Source: Membranipora membranacea (Eukaryota; Bryozoa; Gymnolaemata; Cheilostomatida; Membraniporidae). Taken from it: a DNA stretch of 64,000 bases. Below, piece by piece: positions 58,915-64,000 of this stretch. The DNA is taken from the NCBI GenBank assembly GCA_914767715.1, contig OU612066.1, forward strand, positions 687,001 to 751,000, read 5' to 3'. Made by a program: the position numbers and the translations under genes. Each line of letters starts with the position of its first letter. Within the stretch, counting starts at the first letter, position 1. Below the pieces are notes generated by a model, which was given only the letters and a program-made list of their open reading frames with translations, was not told the origin of the DNA and made no database searches.

Positions 58915-61900
58915 GAGAAGTTCAGGTTGAAATTGTAACAATAGAGTTTATATGGGTAAGGCTGAGAGAATTGCAGAGCAAGGTTCCTCTTCTTGAAAAG
59001 TATTTATACCATAGACTTAATAATAAACCTAGACAGGACACTATATGGAGCATTAGCACTGAGGCACCGAGGCTATTAATAGGGGGTGAAGTAACGAAAT
59101 TGGAAGGTGTAGAAGCAATAATCCAGGTTTTTTTTGGTCAATTTTGATCAGATTTTGAGTTTAAAAATAACATTAGATTTAGCAGCTTGTCCTGAACAGT
59201 TTGATACTAATTTTAGGCAAACAAACATCTAGTTGATAAAAAGATGCTGCTAATTGTAGAGCAATTTTTAAATTCAAAATCCGATCAAAATTGATCAGGT
59301 TATGAACAAAAACCTGGTCTGTGGACAGTAAATCGATGAAAGCATCCTTGGTTCTACTCCTTCTTATGTCGTTACCTCGCCCACATTTAAGTCCCTCACT
59401 TCAGCTGTATCTAGTGTCCTGTCTAGGTTTATTTTTAACTGATGGTTTATTTATACTGATGGATTCTTATATACAGAGATATTAAATTAAATCCGTGTGT
59501 TATTATATAAGATTTACAATCAGTTTAGATAGTATTAGATACACTTTACTTACATTCAGACTTTTCCTAGTGAATGTTTTTGAGTATCCTTTTTTGAGCA
59601 TTATACTGGCCAAATTTCCAAACAGTACAGACATGATCATATCTATCATCCATGGCAGTACATTATATACCCACGGCTATAATATCAATAAATAATACTC
59701 TGTATATCAATGTTTACACGTATTTGTTTTGTCTATGATATGGTTTTTTAATATCTATTTATAAGTAAGCACTGTACTATACTATCCCATACCGCAGCCC
59801 TAATATACCTGGCTCATCACACCACACCCTTACTCCTTTTAAAACGGTAAAAATAGGCATTGACATGAGGTAGATTTGTTGGAGAATTTTGAGATAATTT
59901 CACCTTAGCCTGAGGATAGTTTTCAGTGAAGAATGTTGGCAGCCAAAATAGAAAGACAAAGAAAGTATATCCTTCAGCAAAGTGCGCACCCAGCATTGCC
60001 CTAAAATTATAGTATAAAATACTGATGAGATATTCAATGTTTGACCTTCACCTTTACCCCACACAAGTATTACCATTAACTACTGTATCACGTCACGTCA
60101 AAAACCTCCACATCCAGGTATCAGTTAATCAGCAATACGAAAAACGCCCCATATTTGTACATAATCTAAAATAATCTCACATAATCTCATATAATATATA
60201 AGATTTCACATCGAGTTATAATAAAGTTATAATAAATAGACAGTTTTCTGAGCCATATGGGAACTCTTTAGCCAACACAGTACAGGAAAAGGGAGCTGAA
60301 ATATGCTCATCATGAAAACGGCTTATAACAGGATTAAAACTCTTTTTGATTCAAAATCTGCACAATCGGAAACACATATAAACAAATCTTGGGAAATAAT
60401 GTCAGTATTTGGATAGTCATTTATATCATTTTCTGCCTGTATCGTTGTACGACAGATTTTCTAGAATTTTTCAAGACTTTTGTCACTTAAATTGAGATTA
60501 AACAGCTTTCAAGCCCCCAATGATTTGAAAACTCTATCCTTCTAGGCTTTCAATAATGATGATACTGAATCAAATAGAGTTTTGATCCTATTACAAGCGT
60601 CTTCAATATAAGGCCATTTCTGCTCCTAGTTCCAATGCTGCATTGGGTAAAGAGTACCCATATGGCGAGAGGACAGATGCTTACATTTGAGCTCATCAAA
60701 CTGTGTATTTATGATCAATCCTTGTGTAGTATCTGCTGTAATGTGAATACTAACCAGAAGGGTGCAGCTCGGAGTACTTTACTCCATGGTATAGATCGTG
60801 CCTCATTCTCAACTGAAATGGAGGAATCTGAATCCGCTGCGATTTTGTCACTAGTTGGCGTAACGTTTAGTGCAAGAAGCCTACGATTCCTTCTTATATC
60901 ACCAAACATATACAGGGCTACCACCCAAATCATCCCTGAAATCCCTGTGGTAACAATACAAACACATCAACAGTCACAAGTCACCGTGCAGTGGGCGTCA
61001 CTGTCATTTATATCACATGCTGTGTTTATTCATTTAGTGGGGAAAAGTTAACAACAACTTAACATTTGTATACAGGATAAGGATGATGAACACCATATAT
61101 CTAAGGGAGGATTCAGAAGCCCCGAGGTCTGGTGGAAGCCTTGAAATAAGAACGAACCAAGAAAGTGGAAGACAGTCTGCCACCCATACTTCTCCAGTAT
61201 AATAGATCCAAACAGTCCTGTGAATAGAGTTCCCCCAGCCCCTCCTGCAGCTATAACACTGAATACTAATGTTCGCTCCTTCACTACACAGTGCTGTCCT
61301 ATGGCACTCATAAGAGACGGAAAGTGCAAACCTGTCAAACATCATTTACAGTCATATAAAGTCTGAAATACATTGACAAAACAAGCTGCAATCTTCCACA
61401 CGTTAACAAATCATTGCCACCAACCATTCAATCTACCATTGATACCAACCTTACAGGTGATATCAGTACATGCATGAAGAAAAGACAACTCCAGGGAGTC
61501 CGGAACCTCCCATGTGGTACTCTAATCAGGGAGTTCGGGATATAAACTCCCTGCTCTAATAATATCATTTAAACCAGTTCGTTGATAGATCTCGAGTGAC
61601 TTACCCTAATTAGGGCCTAGAGTGACTTACCCTGACATAGCCCCTGACTTACCCTGACATAGCCCCGACTTACCCTGACATAGCCCCGACTTACCCTGAC
61701 ATAGCCCCGACTTACCCTGACATAGCCCTTGAGTTAGCCGTGACAGTGCTACTAAGGCTAGAGATGCTGTTATATCACTTGATCCCAGAGAAGGAGCGAA
61801 CGGAGTGAGAAAAGTAACAGTCGACCAGCAGGAAGCTGAGATGAGTAAGATAAGCTCCGCCCCATACTTATCAGACATATAACCACCAAATATCTGAGTG

Positions 61901-62950
61901 ACTGGATATCCCCACAGAAACGAGCCTAACACCAGACCCTAATAATGAATGGACATGAATTATTCAGGAAAGTTATTATCATGAACGTAGTTAACCCGAT
62001 TTGATTTGAAAAAAACAAAGCTTCATGCTTAACGAATTTTTACCAATGGAACTAAATGGAACTTTGCAACAGGCTGTTTTTGATATTAAGCGTCAGCAAA
62101 GATTCATTAAACATGACAATGATGCAGACCAGTGAGAATTATACCTGCTGTTTTTTGTCCCAGCTGAATTGATGAGACATTTTTGGCATACACAGGGCCA
62201 TAGCAGTCCGAGAAGAATAATTGATCAAAGTGCCGGCAAAATATAACAGCATCATAAACCTCTGTCTGTCACTGTGAATATGATATAGTGATACATGAAT
62301 TTGGAACACATTTGATTGAATTTTATGCAAGCAATACATCTATAACATGAGGACAGTATAGCATATGTATGGTGCGGATGTTACGTGTTGGAAATAATAA
62401 AGTTTGAAGATAAGCTTGAGATTATTTTCACATGCTACTTTTGATCTATACCATGATAATAATTATAACAACAGCCATACTAATGACGATAAATTATATC
62501 ATAGCATGCAGGGAGCCTTCAAAACAAGCAAATAAACAATATTAGAAGCTTTTTTCTCTTGCTCTATCTCAGAAACTTTACAGCATGTAAAAGGAGACAC
62601 AATATCGATGTGCTAAGGAGGTGGACCAAGAAGCCATGAAGTGATGATTGAAACAGTATGGGCAGACTATAATTGTTAATTGTTGGTGCGACGTAAACCC
62701 AAGTTGTTAAAGTTCTCATGATCATAATTCAATGGAAAGTAAACTGATAAGCACAATTTTGATGTGTCAAGTTCTAGATAAATCTCCCCATGATGAGGTG
62801 GCATTTGGCTAATGACAGTTGCGGATTATCAGATTATTATTGTTACCTGGACCATATACGATGTGGAGAATTACCTTCTCCTTTTTCATCATTATCATCT
62901 GCTATGATTATTTCTCCTCCAGCAGGGTCTTTTGCTTTGTCATTACCCAT
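56799..62950 (-). CDS. SLC17A9: SLC17A9-like major facilitator, copy B
   Basis: Nine minus-strand exons (62847-62950, 62145-62271, 61716-61938, 61158-61331, 60755-60944, 59904-60000, 59554-59676, 58632-58803, 56799-56968) give 459 residues. Exons 2-4 and 6-9 have exactly the lengths of copy A; exons 1 and 5 differ. Family features are YSSRTAMALCMPKMSHQFSW, FLWGYPVTQIFGGYMSDKYG, IAAGGAGGTLFTGLFGSIIL, FWLPTFFTENYPQAK and STVLMNPSDITPQHAGFMFG. Most exons are moderately diverged from copy A. The last exon is almost identical, indicating gene conversion. The exon-3 donor is the first of about five tandem 21-bp copies of itself. Same inferred role, anion or nucleotide transport across vesicle membranes; substrate unproven. 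Confidence 0.92.
58880..58911. repeat. (TA)n microsatellite
   Basis: Pure TA run in an intron of transporter B. Confidence 0.9.
59004..59450. mobile_element. TIR element with AAACCTAGACAGGACACTA ends
   Basis: The left end reads ACCATAGACTTAATAATAAA then CCTAGACAGGACACTATA. The right end carries the complement (TAGTGTCCTGTCTAGGTTTA then GATGGTTTA). The ~450-bp interior is non-coding. It also contains an inner inverted pair (CAATTTTGATCAGATTTTGA near 59140 and TCCGATCAAAATTGATCAGG near 59280). It lies in an intron of transporter B. Confidence 0.65.
61625..61735. repeat. 21-bp tandem repeat of the exon-3 donor, about 5 copies
   Basis: GACTTACCCTGACATAGCCC units. On the minus strand each is GGGCTATGTCAGG|GTAAGTC, the end of transporter B exon 3 plus a consensus donor. 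Because 21 is divisible by three and the units are open, use of a later donor would insert GKSGLCQ heptads in frame. Confidence 0.93.
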
Positions 62951-64000
62951 TCTGAGTATATCTACAAATGACAAGAACAGCATTCACCATCAACTTTGTA
63001 GCCACAAGTTAATTTGAGTACAAATGTCGTAGTTTTCTTAACGCTATGGGTAAGATTAATGGTCATTGCAGAATGTGAGAATCCCGTGCTTAAGCTCTAT
63101 ACAGTCATACTTGTTACATAAACGGAGATCTAGAGTCGACAGAAGTTATTTATTTATAAGTATGCCATGTTATGTGTTTGCACTTGGCACAGGTGCAACT
63201 AATCTGTTTAGGTTGGTTATCTTTCCACCGCAGCGACCAATATATTTAACGCGTTTGAGTTCCAAAATGAAAAAGTGACCCACCGGTTATTGTAAACAAA
63301 TTATAAATAGGTAACTAGACCTTTATTGTGGCACTGTCCCTATAGTACAAAGTGACAGAGATGATCAGCGCACATAATCTGTGTAAAGTGTAAAGTGTTT
63401 AGATCAAGGAGTTCTCTGTACCTCCCTGGTTTAGATCTTAGTATATGGTACCATCTGCTTATTGTATCCGACTCTTTACCTTTGCCTCAGCATCAGTTTT
63501 GATGACAAATTTGAGATAATCCAGCTAGTCTCCTTTTCTCTGCTTTACCAACATTGACATCAAAAACTTAACCATCCAGCTCCTTACAATCGGTGAATAT
63601 CACCCGCCACTATGTATCGCTTGATAAGCTTTAAATACAGTAAATTAGATAATTATTATGGCTTGACCAGAGGAAGAATAACCATGGATCTCCTTGCAGT
63701 TCCTTATTCTAACCCATTTCTGCCTGAGTTTGGGCCACACTCGCTGGTTGCAGCCTTCATCTACTGGTTTGTAGGCAAAGAGAGAGGCTAACTTCAAAAG
63801 TGCAACATACCCATTTAGACTCAACAAGGGAGGTGGGGTGCCTCAACATTAACTCATCAATCAGAATGACAAGCATACATTCCATTCATAGGAGTAAGGT
63901 GGGAAACGCCATGTCTGTGTCTGAAAACTGTGTTTCAATATGAGAGTACAGTTCTGTGAGGGCACAAACCAATTTCATGAAAACTCCCGTTGTAAAGGGT
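62951..64000. other. Upstream of transporter B, no gene recognised
   Basis: About 1 kb of flanking DNA. The small open frame 63645-63827 (minus) has no recognisable similarity. Confidence 0.4.

Overview
The window is eukaryotic and animal. Every recognisable gene is split by GT-AG introns, base composition is AT-rich, and the gene set is metazoan (amnionless, flower, PRA1, MFAP1, a PX-BAR sorting nexin, an SLC17A9-type transporter, a C-type lectin). Small genes, introns mostly of 0.1-1.5 kb, close gene spacing and abundant foldback repeats suggest an early-branching marine invertebrate. A sponge is my best guess, but no phylogenetic marker settles this. Exon coordinates were rebuilt by hand from reading frame, intron phase and family similarity; phases agree at every junction listed. 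Layout: (1) 486-1580 (+) is the 3' part of a flower (CACFD1) gene whose stop codon lies in the first unit of a 45-bp minisatellite. (2) 3629-4146 (+) is a decayed LINE reverse-transcriptase relic. (3) 4752-5601 (-) is a small unknown two-exon gene. (4) 7569-13323 (-) is MFAP1, with a complete C-type lectin gene (10776-11586, +) nested antisense in one intron and a 25-bp x 21 minisatellite starting at an exon donor. (5) 16178-19322 (-) RABAC1/PRA1 and 19781-25050 (+) an SNX7/SNX30-like sorting nexin are head to head. (6) 26969-38222 (+) is a sulfotransferase cluster: two intact 322-residue genes, remnants of a third, and an orphan copy of the last amnionless exon on the other strand. (7) 38600-45010 (-) is amnionless. 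(8) 46024-50722 and 56799-62950 (both -) are two SLC17A9-like transporters flanking a sigma-type GST (53179-54632, -). The strongest unexplained pattern is that tandem repeats repeatedly sit on gene-structure boundaries. The 5' splice site of one MFAP1 exon is repeated 21 times. The exon-3 donor of both SLC17A9 paralogs is repeated by unrelated units. The sorting nexin exon-3 acceptor is duplicated. The flower stop codon is inside an array. The second theme is mobile-element and duplication turnover: an AT-rich foldback supplies a stop codon, a 1.27-kb element with a 9-bp target duplication separates an orphan exon from its duplicated neighbour, and a short gene-conversion tract joins the two transporters.
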